From an uncultured Porphyromonadaceae bacterium (GTDB lineage: Bacteria > Bacteroidota > Bacteroidia > Bacteroidales > Muribaculaceae), in contig CALAVE010000068.1 in the NCBI GenBank assembly GCA_937892215.1, forward strand, positions 1 through 38,863: a stretch of DNA of 38,863 nt. The letters run 5' to 3'. Each line of letters begins with the position of its first letter. Position 1 is the stretch's first letter. The notes under the pieces were generated by a model. It was not told the origin of the DNA and ran no database searches. It saw only the letters and a program-made list of their open reading frames with translations. Shown piece by piece: positions 16,263 to 25,122 of the stretch. The position numbers and the translations under genes were made by a program.

Positions 16263-18347
16263 TTACTTGCTATTGCGGTAATCGCTGTATTTGTCACCGC
16301 TATAGACACCCCTTCCGAATCCCTTGGAATTGAATTCATCCTCATCTTCATCCTCTTCTCCCGGTTTCTTCTTTTTCTCAGGTTCCAGGCTGTTCTTTTT
16401 CTTTTCGGGGCGGTTCTTCTTAATGTCGTCGGGCTTCTGCAGGTTGAGCGGCACGGCGTAGATATTCCATGTTTCGTCCACGTCCCAGTTCTTGCGCAGA
16501 TTCAGTTTCTTGTTGTAGTAGAACACATATTCGGGCTGGCGATGCTCAGAGTAGTCACCGGTGTCCCACATACCGTTACCGTTGCGGTCGATGAATAGGC
16601 GGGCATAGTAGGTTCCCGGCTCCACGTTCAGCAGTTCGGCCTCACCGGCCACCACCGGAGCCTCGCGAACCACGCCATCGCTATTGTTAAGCAGCTGCAC
16701 CACAGCGCTGTCGCGCACGCCCACAATATTAAAGAACAGGTTAGCGTACTCTTCGGGGCCCCTGACGGTAAATTCGCGCGACACTGCCGAGTGATTCAGC
16801 CCGTTATAAACAGAGCGAGCCGCGATGGAGTCGATGGAGAAGCGATATTTAGCGCCCGGAGTGAGAGCCAAGGGCACGGTGTAACGCAGCAGGCCGTACT
16901 CGTCGGCGAGTTGCGGCATTGGCGCGTTGCTTAGTGGAATCCAAAGCGTGTCTTTGGCAAGTTCCAGATGCACCCCAGTAGGAGCGATATCCAGTATCGG
17001 CACATCGGTAGTAAATGATATGGAGTCGGTTATACCCAGCGACGATGGCGCAAGTTCAATGTTGAGTTTGGGCAGCAAACCGAATCGGTGCCGCACGTCT
17101 TCCTCAAGCAGCACCAAGTCGTCCTGAGTGGGTTCTTTTCCTGCGGCCTTAGCCTTGGCGATGCGCTCCTGTGCCTGTTTCAGTTCTTTCTGGTATTTTT
17201 CCTCTTCCTTCACTCTCTGAGCGGCCTCCTTGATTTGCGCGTTAGTCTTCCGCTGTGCGAAAGTAAGCGTGTCGGTGGCGGCTACCAGGCCACCGAGCGA
17301 GTCGGTCTTAAGGTAAGAGAGTGCCACCTTTATGCTGTCGGTTTTTATGAGGGCGGAGTCGGTGAGCCAGTAGATTATAGAGTCGTTGCCCTGCCGGCGC
17401 TCAATCCGGCACCAGTCATCGCTATGCTCAGCAGGCGAAAGAATGGCAAGATGCGGCAGAGAATCGGTGACGGTTGACATCTTCACCCACAGCCTCTTGT
17501 CGTCGATACGTTGAGTCTTGGCAAGGTAGAGCGGCTTTTTGTTTTCGTTGAAAAACGAGAGCAACACGTCGTTAGGCAGGAACTCGGTGTGAGTGGCGGT
17601 GTAAACGCTGTCCACCCGCTTATCGAAGGTGAAAATCGTGTCCGATGAAGTGAACAAGCGGGCCGATGGCTCGTACACATGGTCGTTGAATGCCATATCC
17701 TCACTATTGTTCATCTTGTAGTCACCGTCCACATCATTCAGAGCGAATACGTGGTAAAGTCCCGGCTTCAGGTTGCGGATAGTGAATTCACCCTTGTCGT
17801 TGGTGCGGCTGATGCGCTCCATCGGCACTTTGTTGAAAGCCGAGTCGTGCAGATTAGTATGCAGTCCCACGAGCACGTGCTGCATAGGCTCCAAGTCCTT
17901 GGCTCTGAGCACAATGCCCGAAATCTGCAGAGTGTCGATGTGGTCTCCGGTTGAGAAAGCGTAGGAAAAACCGTCGAGCACATTACCCTCGTTATTGTCC
18001 TCGATGGCGTTAGTGAAATCTATCACGTAGGTGGTGTTAGGCTTCATAGTGTCGCGGAACTCCACCGTGATTTTCTTGCCCACGGTACGAATCACCGGTG
18101 CTTCCTTCTGCACTGGCGACACCACCACCTTCTTCTGCTGGTCTTTCAACTGGATATACTCGTCGAAGCGGAGTTCCACCCTACTTCGCTTCACATTCAG
18201 TTCCCCGGGCATGGGGTTGGCCCGCAGAAGTGCCGGCGGCGTATAGTCGCGGGGGCCACCCTCAGGCGAGCCGATATTGGCACACGCGCCGAGCATCGCC
18301 ATCCCGACGATGCACATCAGTAGCCTTATGATAACCGACTTCTTCAC
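16263..18347 (-). CDS. Ig-like domain lipoprotein (Big_5-type) with carboxypeptidase-regulatory-like domain
   Basis: Lipoprotein signal with lipobox LGAC and lipid-attachment Cys22. Residues about 36-130 (PPALLRANPMPGELNV...ELRFDEYI) match the SbsA/Big_5 Ig-like domain of Bacteroidetes. Residues about 143-215 (ISGIVLRAKDLEPMQHVLVG, GEFTIRNLKPGLYHVFALND) match a transthyretin-like carboxypeptidase-regulatory fold. A charged coiled-coil-like stretch lies near 370-410 and a Lys/Glu-rich low-complexity tail near 645-680. The start codon is GTG at 18347. The family is widespread in Bacteroidetes and its function is unknown; it probably sits on the outer membrane. Confidence 0.85.
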   Translation of the reverse strand: MKKSVIIRLLMCIVGMAMLGACANIGSPEGGPRDYTPPALLRANPMPGELNVKRSRVELRFDEYIQLKDQQKKVVVSPVQKEAPVIRTVGKKITVEFRDTMKPNTTYVIDFTNAIEDNNEGNVLDGFSYAFSTGDHIDTLQISGIVLRAKDLEPMQHVLVGLHTNLHDSAFNKVPMERISRTNDKGEFTIRNLKPGLYHVFALNDVDGDYKMNNSEDMAFNDHVYEPSARLFTSSDTIFTFDKRVDSVYTATHTEFLPNDVLLSFFNENKKPLYLAKTQRIDDKRLWVKMSTVTDSLPHLAILSPAEHSDDWCRIERRQGNDSIIYWLTDSALIKTDSIKVALSYLKTDSLGGLVAATDTLTFAQRKTNAQIKEAAQRVKEEEKYQKELKQAQERIAKAKAAGKEPTQDDLVLLEEDVRHRFGLLPKLNIELAPSSLGITDSISFTTDVPILDIAPTGVHLELAKDTLWIPLSNAPMPQLADEYGLLRYTVPLALTPGAKYRFSIDSIAARSVYNGLNHSAVSREFTVRGPEEYANLFFNIVGVRDSAVVQLLNNSDGVVREAPVVAGEAELLNVEPGTYYARLFIDRNGNGMWDTGDYSEHRQPEYVFYYNKKLNLRKNWDVDETWNIYAVPLNLQKPDDIKKNRPEKKKNSLEPEKKKKPGEEDEDEDEFNSKGFGRGVYSGDKYSDYRNSK

Positions 18348-18368
18348 GCTCAGAGCCTAAATGCGGCT

Positions 18369-18400
18369 CAAAGGTACGAAAAAACGAGAGCAGAAACAAA
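18369..18400 (-). promoter_or_regulatory. Bacteroidetes-type promoter for the Ig-like lipoprotein
   Basis: On the minus strand TTTG (18397-18400), a 20-bp gap and TACCTTTG (18369-18376), giving a leader of about 15 bases. Confidence 0.65.
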
Positions 18401-18452
18401 GAACTTGTTCATTTTTTGCACCGGGCTATATTCCAGGGCGGAAGTATTTTTG

Positions 18453-18460
18453 TAACTTTG
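18453..18460 (+). promoter_or_regulatory. -7 box (TAACTTTG) for the BASS-family transporter
   Basis: TAACTTTG lies 18 bases before the start codon. A TATTTTTG overlaps it at 18445-18452. No well-spaced TTTG was found upstream, so the promoter is only half supported. Confidence 0.4.
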
Positions 18461-18478
18461 CGGAAACTTTGAGAGAGT

Positions 18479-19330
18479 ATGAATCCTATACTGCTTGTAA
18501 TACCGATATTGTCGGTGCTGATGTTTGACTTGGGGCTAACCCTGACCGGAGACGACTTTTCACGCCTGCTACGCGAGCCGCGGGCTGTGATTGTAGGGCT
18601 GGCCGGGCAACTGATTCTGCTACCCGTGATGGCCGTAATCCTTGTGGTGCTGATGCGTCCCAGGCCCGAGTTTGCCCTGGGTCTGGTGCTGATAGCGTGC
18701 TGCCCCGGCGGCAGTTCGTCGAACATCTTCAGCAAACTGGCTAATGGGGACGTGGCACTGAGCGTGACCATGACCGCCCTGAGCAGCATAATCACGCTAT
18801 TCACGCTGCCGGTGGTGATGGACGCGGCGGTGAGCATGACCGGAGCGCAGAGTTCGGGCATTCACCTGCCTGTGGGAAACCTCATTATCCAAAACCTGGT
18901 GCTGATGGCACTGCCCATACTGCTGGGAATAGCCATACGAAAGTGGGCACCGAGAGTTGCCGCCAAGACCGACGGTGTGCTATCGCGCCTGGCATTTCCC
19001 TCGCTGATGCTGCTGGCCGGAATCTTCTTCATCCAGCATCACGTTACCATAGGCGCCCACATTACCAGCCTGGGGCTGATGGCGTTGCTTCTAATTCTGC
19101 TCGCATCGGGGCTGGGAGTGCTGCTGGGCAAGGCGGCGCAACTCGCCAAGCGCCAGCGGCGCACCATAGTAATAGAGATAGGGATGCAGAACGCTGCTCA
19201 GGCCATTGCCATAGCCACCAGCCCGTTCGTGCTGGCCAACGAGGTGGTGGCGATACCGGCAGTTATCTACGCTTTGATAATGAACGTGGTGCTACTGTGC
19301 TACGTGGGCGTGATACGCCTAAGAGCATAG
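18479..19330 (+). CDS. Bile acid:sodium symporter (BASS/SBF) family transporter
   Basis: 283-residue membrane protein with about nine to ten hydrophobic segments. The loop CCPGGSSSN (74-82) matches the conserved sodium/substrate crossover motif of the bacterial BASS family (ASBT-like). The second half repeats a similar pattern (GMQNAAQAIAIATSPF), as expected of the inverted-repeat fold. It should carry an organic anion into the cell with sodium. The true substrate may be a bile acid, pantoate or another organic anion and cannot be read from sequence. It is alone on its transcript, divergent from the Ig-like lipoprotein. Confidence 0.88.
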   Translation: MNPILLVIPILSVLMFDLGLTLTGDDFSRLLREPRAVIVGLAGQLILLPVMAVILVVLMRPRPEFALGLVLIACCPGGSSSNIFSKLANGDVALSVTMTALSSIITLFTLPVVMDAAVSMTGAQSSGIHLPVGNLIIQNLVLMALPILLGIAIRKWAPRVAAKTDGVLSRLAFPSLMLLAGIFFIQHHVTIGAHITSLGLMALLLILLASGLGVLLGKAAQLAKRQRRTIVIEIGMQNAAQAIAIATSPFVLANEVVAIPAVIYALIMNVVLLCYVGVIRLRA

Positions 19331-19413
19331 CGCAGTAAGCGTCTGGGCTCGCTCGGGGAGGATTTTTGAAGTGGAATTAGCGGGCATGGTTTTCTATATT
19401 GCGAATAAATGAG

Positions 19414-19421
19414 TAATTTTG
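19414..19421 (+). promoter_or_regulatory. -7 box (TAATTTTG) for the cvpA-suf operon
   Basis: TAATTTTG lies 33 bases before cvpA. The matching upstream element is weak (TTTC, 20 bp away). It is the only promoter-like site found ahead of the five-gene operon. Confidence 0.45.
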
Positions 19422-19453
19422 TGGGATTTTTCAGAGAATAATCACAGACATCA

Positions 19454-20002
19454 ATGACACTTATCGACACAATACTTCTGCTGATAGTAGTGGTTGGCGC
19501 GGTGATAGGCTTCCGCAAGGGGCTGATAGGCCAGTTGGCTACTATTGTGGCCTTTGCGCTGGGTGTGGCGGCGTGTGTGCTGCTTGGCGACACTGCAACG
19601 CAAGCCCTGCTGGCGCTCAATCCCAAGGCTGCGGAATGGCCCATGAGCGGAGTCACCGTTCACGCCGTGGCAGTGGCGGTACTGTTTCTGCTGGTGGCGC
19701 TCACTGTGCGCGTGGCGGCATTCTTTGTGAAGCGACTGGTGAAAGCCGTGCACTTTGGCCCACTGGACAAGGCGGGTGGAGCGGCGCTGTGCATCTTCAA
19801 GTGGGTGTTCGGGCTGAGCATAGCGCTCAACTTGTGGCTGGCCGTGAGTCCGCACAGCGAGGTGTTCAGCACGCGCCACGCACTGGACAACAAGCCATTT
19901 GAGGCCACGCTGAACCTGATGCCAAGGATACTTGGCTCTGACGCACTGCCTGGCGACTCACTGCAACTGAGTCCAGCAGAGAAACAAAACGAGGAACTAT
20001 GA
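19454..20002 (+). CDS. cvpA: CvpA family membrane protein
   Basis: 182 residues with four predicted membrane segments and the family's start (DTILLLIVVVGAVIGFRKGLIGQLATI). CvpA proteins are tied to colicin V export, envelope integrity and, in some species, bile resistance; the mechanism is unsettled. Its stop codon overlaps the sufB start as ATGA, so it leads the suf operon. Why a CvpA protein is coupled to Fe-S assembly is unclear. Confidence 0.85.
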   Translation: MTLIDTILLLIVVVGAVIGFRKGLIGQLATIVAFALGVAACVLLGDTATQALLALNPKAAEWPMSGVTVHAVAVAVLFLLVALTVRVAAFFVKRLVKAVHFGPLDKAGGAALCIFKWVFGLSIALNLWLAVSPHSEVFSTRHALDNKPFEATLNLMPRILGSDALPGDSLQLSPAEKQNEEL

Positions 20003-21447
20003 ACGAATTGCATAACGACAGTAACCGGATAATCAACGATGCGGCGCACGAGGAGTACAAATACGGCTTCGTGACCGATGTGGACACCACCATCCTGGAG
20101 AAAGGGCTCAACGAGGAAGTGGTGCGTAAGATTTCGGCACTCAAGGGAGAGCCGGAATGGCTGCTGGAGTTCCGTCTGAAAGCCTACGAGCACTGGAAGA
20201 CGCTTACACCGCCGCAGTGGGGACATCTGGATATGCCCGAGATTGATTTCCAAGACATAAGTTACTATGCCGCGCCGCGCAAGAAGAGCGAGGCCACCGA
20301 TATAGACCCCGAGATGAAACGCACGTTCGACAAACTGGGCGTTCCTCTGGAGGAGCGCATGGCACTGAGCGGCATGGCGGTGGACGCCATCATGGACAGC
20401 GTGAGCGTACACACCAGTTACAAGGAGCGACTGGCCGAACTGGGCGTGATATTCTGCCCCATCAGCGAGGCCGTTCGCGACTATCCCGACCTGGTGCGCA
20501 AGCATCTGGGCAGCGTGGTGCCCTACACCGACAATTTCTATGCCGCGCTCAACTCGGCCGTGTTCAGCGACGGCTCGTTCGTGTATATACCCAAGGGGGT
20601 GCGCTGCCCCATGGAACTGTCGTCTTATTTCCGCATCAACGCGGCACAGACGGGCCAGTTTGAGCGCACACTAATCGTGGCCGACGACGACAGTTACGTG
20701 TCTTATCTGGAGGGGTGCACAGCGCCTATGCGCGACGAGAACCAGTTGCACGCCGCCATAGTGGAGATAGTGGTGGAGGACCGCGCCGAGGTGAAGTACA
20801 GCACGGTGCAGAACTGGTACCCCGGCGACAAGAACGGCAAGGGCGGAATCTACAACCTTGTGACCAAGCGCGGACTGTGCCGCGGTATCAGTTCCAAACT
20901 GTCGTGGACGCAGGTGGAGACCGGAAGCGCCATCACCTGGAAATATCCAAGTTGCATCCTACGCGGCGACAACTCGGTGGGCGAATTCTACAGCGTGGCG
21001 CTCACGCGCAACTATCAGCAAGCCGACACCGGCACCAAGATGATACACATAGGCAAGAACACACGCAGCACCATTGTGTCGAAGGGAATTTCGGCCGGTC
21101 ACAGCCAGAACAGTTACCGCGGCATGGTGAAAGTGGTGCCCAAAGCCACCGGATGCCGCAACTATACCCAGTGCGACAGTCTGCTGCTGTCCGACACCAG
21201 TGGGGCACACACGTTCCCGGTGATAGAGGTGGGCAACGACAGCAGCGTGGTGGAACATGAGGCCACAACGTCGAAGATCAACGAGGAACAGATATTCTAC
21301 TGCAACCAGCGCGGCATATCCACGGAGGATGCCGTGGGGCTGATAGTGAACGGCTACGCCAAGGAAGTGATGTCGAAACTGCCCATGGAGTTTGCCGTGG
21401 AGGCACAGCGCCTTCTGTCGGTATCGCTTGAGGGCAGCGTGGGGTAG
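19999..21447 (+). CDS. sufB: Fe-S cluster assembly scaffold SufB
   Basis: Core scaffold subunit of the SufBCD complex, which assembles iron-sulfur clusters under oxidative or low-iron stress. Hallmarks: GVRCPMELSSYFRIN, ISAGHSQNSYRGMVKV and FYCNQRGIS, whose Cys435 corresponds to the essential cysteine of E. coli SufB. The 482-residue length is normal. Start ATG overlaps the cvpA stop by four bases. The next gene, sufC, lies 80 bases downstream across a short tandem repeat. Confidence 0.97.
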   Translation: MNELHNDSNRIINDAAHEEYKYGFVTDVDTTILEKGLNEEVVRKISALKGEPEWLLEFRLKAYEHWKTLTPPQWGHLDMPEIDFQDISYYAAPRKKSEATDIDPEMKRTFDKLGVPLEERMALSGMAVDAIMDSVSVHTSYKERLAELGVIFCPISEAVRDYPDLVRKHLGSVVPYTDNFYAALNSAVFSDGSFVYIPKGVRCPMELSSYFRINAAQTGQFERTLIVADDDSYVSYLEGCTAPMRDENQLHAAIVEIVVEDRAEVKYSTVQNWYPGDKNGKGGIYNLVTKRGLCRGISSKLSWTQVETGSAITWKYPSCILRGDNSVGEFYSVALTRNYQQADTGTKMIHIGKNTRSTIVSKGISAGHSQNSYRGMVKVVPKATGCRNYTQCDSLLLSDTSGAHTFPVIEVGNDSSVVEHEATTSKINEEQIFYCNQRGISTEDAVGLIVNGYAKEVMSKLPMEFAVEAQRLLSVSLEGSVG

Positions 21448-21498
21448 CGATTAGCAGTTAGCGATTAGCAGTTAGAGGATTAGCAGTTAGAGGATTAG
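21447..21498. repeat. Short tandem repeat between sufB and sufC
   Basis: GCGATTAGCAGTTA occurs twice in a row, followed by GAGGATTAGCAGTTA and a partial fourth unit GAGGATTAG. It fills most of the sufB-sufC gap. No coding or hairpin role is apparent; slippage is the likely origin. Confidence 0.8.
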
Positions 21499-21527
21499 TA
21501 AACAGATAATTAAGATAGATTTACGAT

Positions 21528-22295
21528 ATGTTAGAGATACGAGACCTACACGCCACGATAGAGGGCAAGGAGATACTGCGAGGAATTGACCTGACGGTCA
21601 AGGCCGGTGAGGTTCACGCAATTATGGGCCCTAACGGCTCGGGGAAGAGCACGCTCAGCGCGGTGCTCGCCGGCAATCCGGCGTACACGGTGACCGGCGG
21701 CAGCGCCACCTTGTGCGGAAAAGACCTGCTGGCCATGTCGCCCGAGAACCGCGCCCACGAGGGGCTGTTCCTCAGTTTCCAGTACCCTGTGGAGATACCC
21801 GGCGTGAGCATGGTGAACTTCATGCGCACGGCACTGAACGAGAAACGCAAGTACCACGGCTTGGAGCCACTCAGCGCCAGCGACTTCCTGAAACTGATGC
21901 GAGAGAAGCGCGCCGTGGTGCAGATGGACAACAAACTCGCTTCGCGCGCCGTGAACGAAGGTTTCTCTGGTGGTGAGAAGAAGAAAAACGAGATTTTCCA
22001 GATGGCCATGCTGGAGCCACGACTGAGCATCCTAGACGAGACCGACAGCGGGCTGGACATAGATGCCTTGCGAGTGGTGGCCGGCGGCGTGAACGCCCTC
22101 AAGACGCGTGAGAATGCCACCATAGTGATAACCCACTACCAGCGACTGCTGGACTACATCAAGCCCGACCACGTGCACGTGCTGTACAAGGGGCGCATAG
22201 TGATGAGCGGCGGTCCCGAACTGGCGTTGGAACTGGAAGAAAAAGGCTACGACTGGATTAAGGAAATCGTGGATAACCCCGAAAACAAACAGTGA
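21528..22295 (+). CDS. sufC: Fe-S assembly ATPase SufC
   Basis: ABC-type ATPase of the SufBCD complex. Walker A GPNGSGKST (34-42), SufC-type signature FSGGEKKKNEIFQMA and Walker B with the family's LDETDSGLD are all present. The 255-residue length is normal. Its stop codon TGA overlaps the sufD start (TGATG), so the two are coupled. ATP hydrolysis drives shape changes in SufB/SufD during cluster assembly. Confidence 0.97.
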   Translation: MLEIRDLHATIEGKEILRGIDLTVKAGEVHAIMGPNGSGKSTLSAVLAGNPAYTVTGGSATLCGKDLLAMSPENRAHEGLFLSFQYPVEIPGVSMVNFMRTALNEKRKYHGLEPLSASDFLKLMREKRAVVQMDNKLASRAVNEGFSGGEKKKNEIFQMAMLEPRLSILDETDSGLDIDALRVVAGGVNALKTRENATIVITHYQRLLDYIKPDHVHVLYKGRIVMSGGPELALELEEKGYDWIKEIVDNPENKQ

Positions 22296-23632
22296 TGAAC
22301 GCTCTGCAACAGTACATAGACCTCTACGACGCCAACCGCGACACTCTGGAGCGACTTTCCGCGCCCGAGACCGCAGCCAAGCGGGCAGAAGCGAGGAAAG
22401 AGATTGAGGCGATGCGCCTTGCGCGAAAGGGCGAGGAAGACTACGAGGCCACCGACCTCAATGCCATATTCGCGCCCGACTACGGAGTGAACGTGAATCG
22501 CGTGAAATGGGATGGCGGGCAGCGGTTCTTGTGCGAGGTGCCCAACCTGAGCACGAACGTGTTCTACCTGATTAACGACACGTTTGTGCGCGGAGCCACC
22601 GTGCGAGAGCAAGAAGGCGTGCAGGTGGAGAGTTTCACCGAAGCCCATGAGAATGAGCGCAATACCGCGCTGGGCCGATACTACGGCAGCGTGGCAAACA
22701 TGAAAAACGCCACCACGGCGCTGAACACCATGCTGGCGCAAGACGGCGTGGTGATACACGTGGGTGAAGGCGTTCAGGTGAACAGGCCCATCCAGATAGT
22801 GAACGTGCTGAACGCAATGATGCCGATGATGGCCGTAAGGCGCGTGCTGGTGGTGGCCGAGCCCGGCTCGAGCGTGAAAGTGCTGGTGTGCGACCACACA
22901 CAGAACCGAGATGAGAAATATCTGGTAAGCGAGGTTGTGGAGATAGTGGCGCGCGAAGGAGCCACGGTGGACTACTACCACATGGAGGAGAGCAGCGAGC
23001 AGACGAGCCGCGTGAGCGACCTCTACGTTCGCCAGGAAGCCGGCAGCAACGTGCTGGTGGACGGCATCACGCTCACTAACGGCATCACTCGCAACAATTA
23101 CTTCATGGACGTGGTGGGCGAGCGCGCCGAGACCCGGCTGATGGGTATGACCATAGCCAGCGGGAGGCAGCACGTGGACACATACACGCGAATAGAGCAC
23201 AAGGCACCGCGGTGCAAGAGCGACGAGATGTTCAAGTATGTGCTCAACGACCACGCCGTGGGCGCATTTGCCGGCAAGATACTGGTGGAGCCCGGCTGCC
23301 CACGGGTGGAGGCATATCAAGGAAACAAGAACATCTGCGGCAGCAAGGAGGCCAAGATGCACACCAAGCCCCAACTGGAGATTTACACCGACGACGTGAA
23401 ATGCTCGCACGGAGCCACGGTGGGCCAACTGGACGAGGAGGCCCTGTTCTACATGCAGACCCGCGGCATACCGCGCGAACAGGCACGGAGGCTGCTGATG
23501 CAGGCCTTTGTGGCCGATGTGACCGACGGTGTGCGACTGGACGTGCTGCGCGACCGGCTTCACCACCTGGTGGAGCGGCGTTTCGTGGGTGGTGAGGCCA
23601 TGTGCCGCGAATGTTCCAAGTTTAACGGTTAG
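22295..23632 (+). CDS. sufD: Fe-S assembly protein SufD
   Basis: SufB paralogue that pairs with SufB on SufC and is needed for iron entry. The family motif CSHGATVGQLDEEALFYMQT places the conserved histidine at about residue 372, equivalent to E. coli His360. The 445-residue length counts from the ATG at 22295; a GTG three bases upstream is less likely. It overlaps sufC by one base and is followed 37 bases later by sufS. Confidence 0.95.
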   Translation: MNALQQYIDLYDANRDTLERLSAPETAAKRAEARKEIEAMRLARKGEEDYEATDLNAIFAPDYGVNVNRVKWDGGQRFLCEVPNLSTNVFYLINDTFVRGATVREQEGVQVESFTEAHENERNTALGRYYGSVANMKNATTALNTMLAQDGVVIHVGEGVQVNRPIQIVNVLNAMMPMMAVRRVLVVAEPGSSVKVLVCDHTQNRDEKYLVSEVVEIVAREGATVDYYHMEESSEQTSRVSDLYVRQEAGSNVLVDGITLTNGITRNNYFMDVVGERAETRLMGMTIASGRQHVDTYTRIEHKAPRCKSDEMFKYVLNDHAVGAFAGKILVEPGCPRVEAYQGNKNICGSKEAKMHTKPQLEIYTDDVKCSHGATVGQLDEEALFYMQTRGIPREQARRLLMQAFVADVTDGVRLDVLRDRLHHLVERRFVGGEAMCRECSKFNG

Positions 23633-23669
23633 CGAACCGAAGATAGAGACAGAAAAAAAACGGAGCAAT

Positions 23670-24890
23670 ATGAGTTTAGATATTGACAAAATACGGGCCG
23701 ACTACCCCATTCTGAAGCGCGAGATCAGCGGGCATCCGCTGGTGTATCTGGACAGTGCCGCCACGTCGCAGACACCGCGGCAGGTAGTGGAGGCCATCAA
23801 CGAGATGTACTACCGCCACAAGGCCAACGTGCACCGCGGCGTGCACACCATGTCGCTGGAGGCCACCGACATGGTGGAGCAGACCCGCGAGAAAGTGCGA
23901 GAGTGGATTAACGCCGAGAGCACCGAGGAGGTGGTATTTACCCGCGGCACTACCGAGGGCATCAACCTGGTGGCCTCGTCGATGGGCGAAACGTTTGCCA
24001 ACGGTGACGAGATAATACTGACGGTGATGGAGCACCATTCCAACATAGTGCCGTGGCAACTGCTTCAGCGTCACAAGCGCATCAGGCTGCGCGTGGTGCC
24101 AATCGATGCCAACGGCGACCTGAATATGAGCGCCTACGAGGACATGTTCACCGAGAACACCCGATTCGTGGCCGTGACCCACGTGAGCAACGTGCTGGGC
24201 ACGGTGAACCCGGTGCGCCGGATTATAGAGATAGCCCACAGCCACGGAGTGCCGGTGCTGGTGGACGGCGCACAGGCGGCACCCCACCTGCGTGTGGACG
24301 TGCGGGCGCTGGACTGCGACTTCTACGCCTTCTCCAGCCACAAGATGTACGGGCCGTCGGGAGTGGGAGTGCTCTACGGCAAGAAGCAGTGGCTGAGCCG
24401 GATGACCCCTTATCAGGGCGGCGGCGAGATGATAGGCAACGTGAGTTTTGAGAAGACCACGTTTGCCGAACTGCCGTTCAAGTTCGAGGCCGGCACCCCC
24501 GACTTTGTGGGAGTGGCCGCGTTCGGAGCCGCGATAGACTACATGAAGGCCCTCGGGGTGGAGCAGATGGCCGAGTATGAGCACGGGCTGCTCACGCTTG
24601 CCACCGCAGAACTGGAGAAGATAGACGGGATGCGCATCTTCGGCACGTCGGCCGGCAAGGGGGCGGTGATTTCGTTCCTGGTGGGACAGGCGTCGGCCTA
24701 CGACACCGGTCTGCTGCTGGACAAACTGGGGTTCGCCGTGCGTACCGGCCACCACTGCGCCCAGCCGCTGATGACCCACCTGGGAGTGCAGGGAACAGTG
24801 CGAGTTTCTTTTGCTGTTTACAACACCGAAGAAGAAGTGCTCCGTTTCGCTCAGGCAGTGGCGCGAGTGAGTGCCATGCTCAACCGGTAA
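23670..24890 (+). CDS. sufS: Cysteine desulfurase SufS
   Basis: PLP enzyme that takes sulfur from cysteine as a persulfide for Fe-S assembly, releasing alanine. Visible residues: His122 in EHHSN, PLP-lysine Lys225 in SSHKMYGP, and catalytic Cys363 in RTGHHCAQP, each within one position of E. coli SufS. The length of 406 is standard. The start is the ATG at 23670; the open frame reaching back into sufD is a shadow. Group II desulfurases normally need SufE or SufU to accept sulfur, and neither gene is adjacent. A short GGCGGC-AAAA-GCCGC hairpin (24903-24921) follows the stop. Confidence 0.97.
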   Translation: MSLDIDKIRADYPILKREISGHPLVYLDSAATSQTPRQVVEAINEMYYRHKANVHRGVHTMSLEATDMVEQTREKVREWINAESTEEVVFTRGTTEGINLVASSMGETFANGDEIILTVMEHHSNIVPWQLLQRHKRIRLRVVPIDANGDLNMSAYEDMFTENTRFVAVTHVSNVLGTVNPVRRIIEIAHSHGVPVLVDGAQAAPHLRVDVRALDCDFYAFSSHKMYGPSGVGVLYGKKQWLSRMTPYQGGGEMIGNVSFEKTTFAELPFKFEAGTPDFVGVAAFGAAIDYMKALGVEQMAEYEHGLLTLATAELEKIDGMRIFGTSAGKGAVISFLVGQASAYDTGLLLDKLGFAVRTGHHCAQPLMTHLGVQGTVRVSFAVYNTEEEVLRFAQAVARVSAMLNR

Positions 24891-24954
24891 CCGGCGGCAC
24901 TAAGGCGGCAAAAGCCGCGCCGACAGAGGCTCGGGACAATTGCAGAAAATGGCA

Positions 24955-24985
24955 TTGACAAACGGCGACAGATGTAGTAATTTTG
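24955..24985 (+). promoter_or_regulatory. Bacteroidetes-type promoter P1 upstream of the barrel-phosphoesterase pair
   Basis: TTG (24955-24957), 20 bp and TAATTTTG (24978-24985). The stretch TAGTAATTTTGCAGTG is identical to one upstream of bcp (4025-4040). It would give a leader of about 130 bases. Confidence 0.5.
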
Positions 24986-25051
24986 CAGTGCGATTCAGAA
25001 ATTCACTCAACATGAAACATGTTACATTTTCGCAAAAATAATTTACAATTA

Positions 25052-25082
25052 TTGCAAAAAAATGCAAATTATACTAAATTTG
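25052..25082 (+). promoter_or_regulatory. Bacteroidetes-type promoter P2 upstream of the barrel-phosphoesterase pair
   Basis: TTG (25052-25054), 20 bp and TAAATTTG (25075-25082), about 40 bases before the start codon. This is the likelier main promoter. Confidence 0.65.
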
Positions 25083-25122
25083 CGGAGATTTTACACCAAA
25101 TTGAACTAAATTTTCGGATACA

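Noticed and set aside
22247..23689. 480-codon minus-strand frame opposite sufD
   Set aside because: Composition is extremely His/Val-rich and it mirrors a certain gene (sufD). No start signal or motif.
24903..24921. GGCGGC-AAAA-GCCGC hairpin as a strong terminator of the suf operon
   Set aside because: No T-run follows, so it is mentioned with sufS only and not listed as a terminator.
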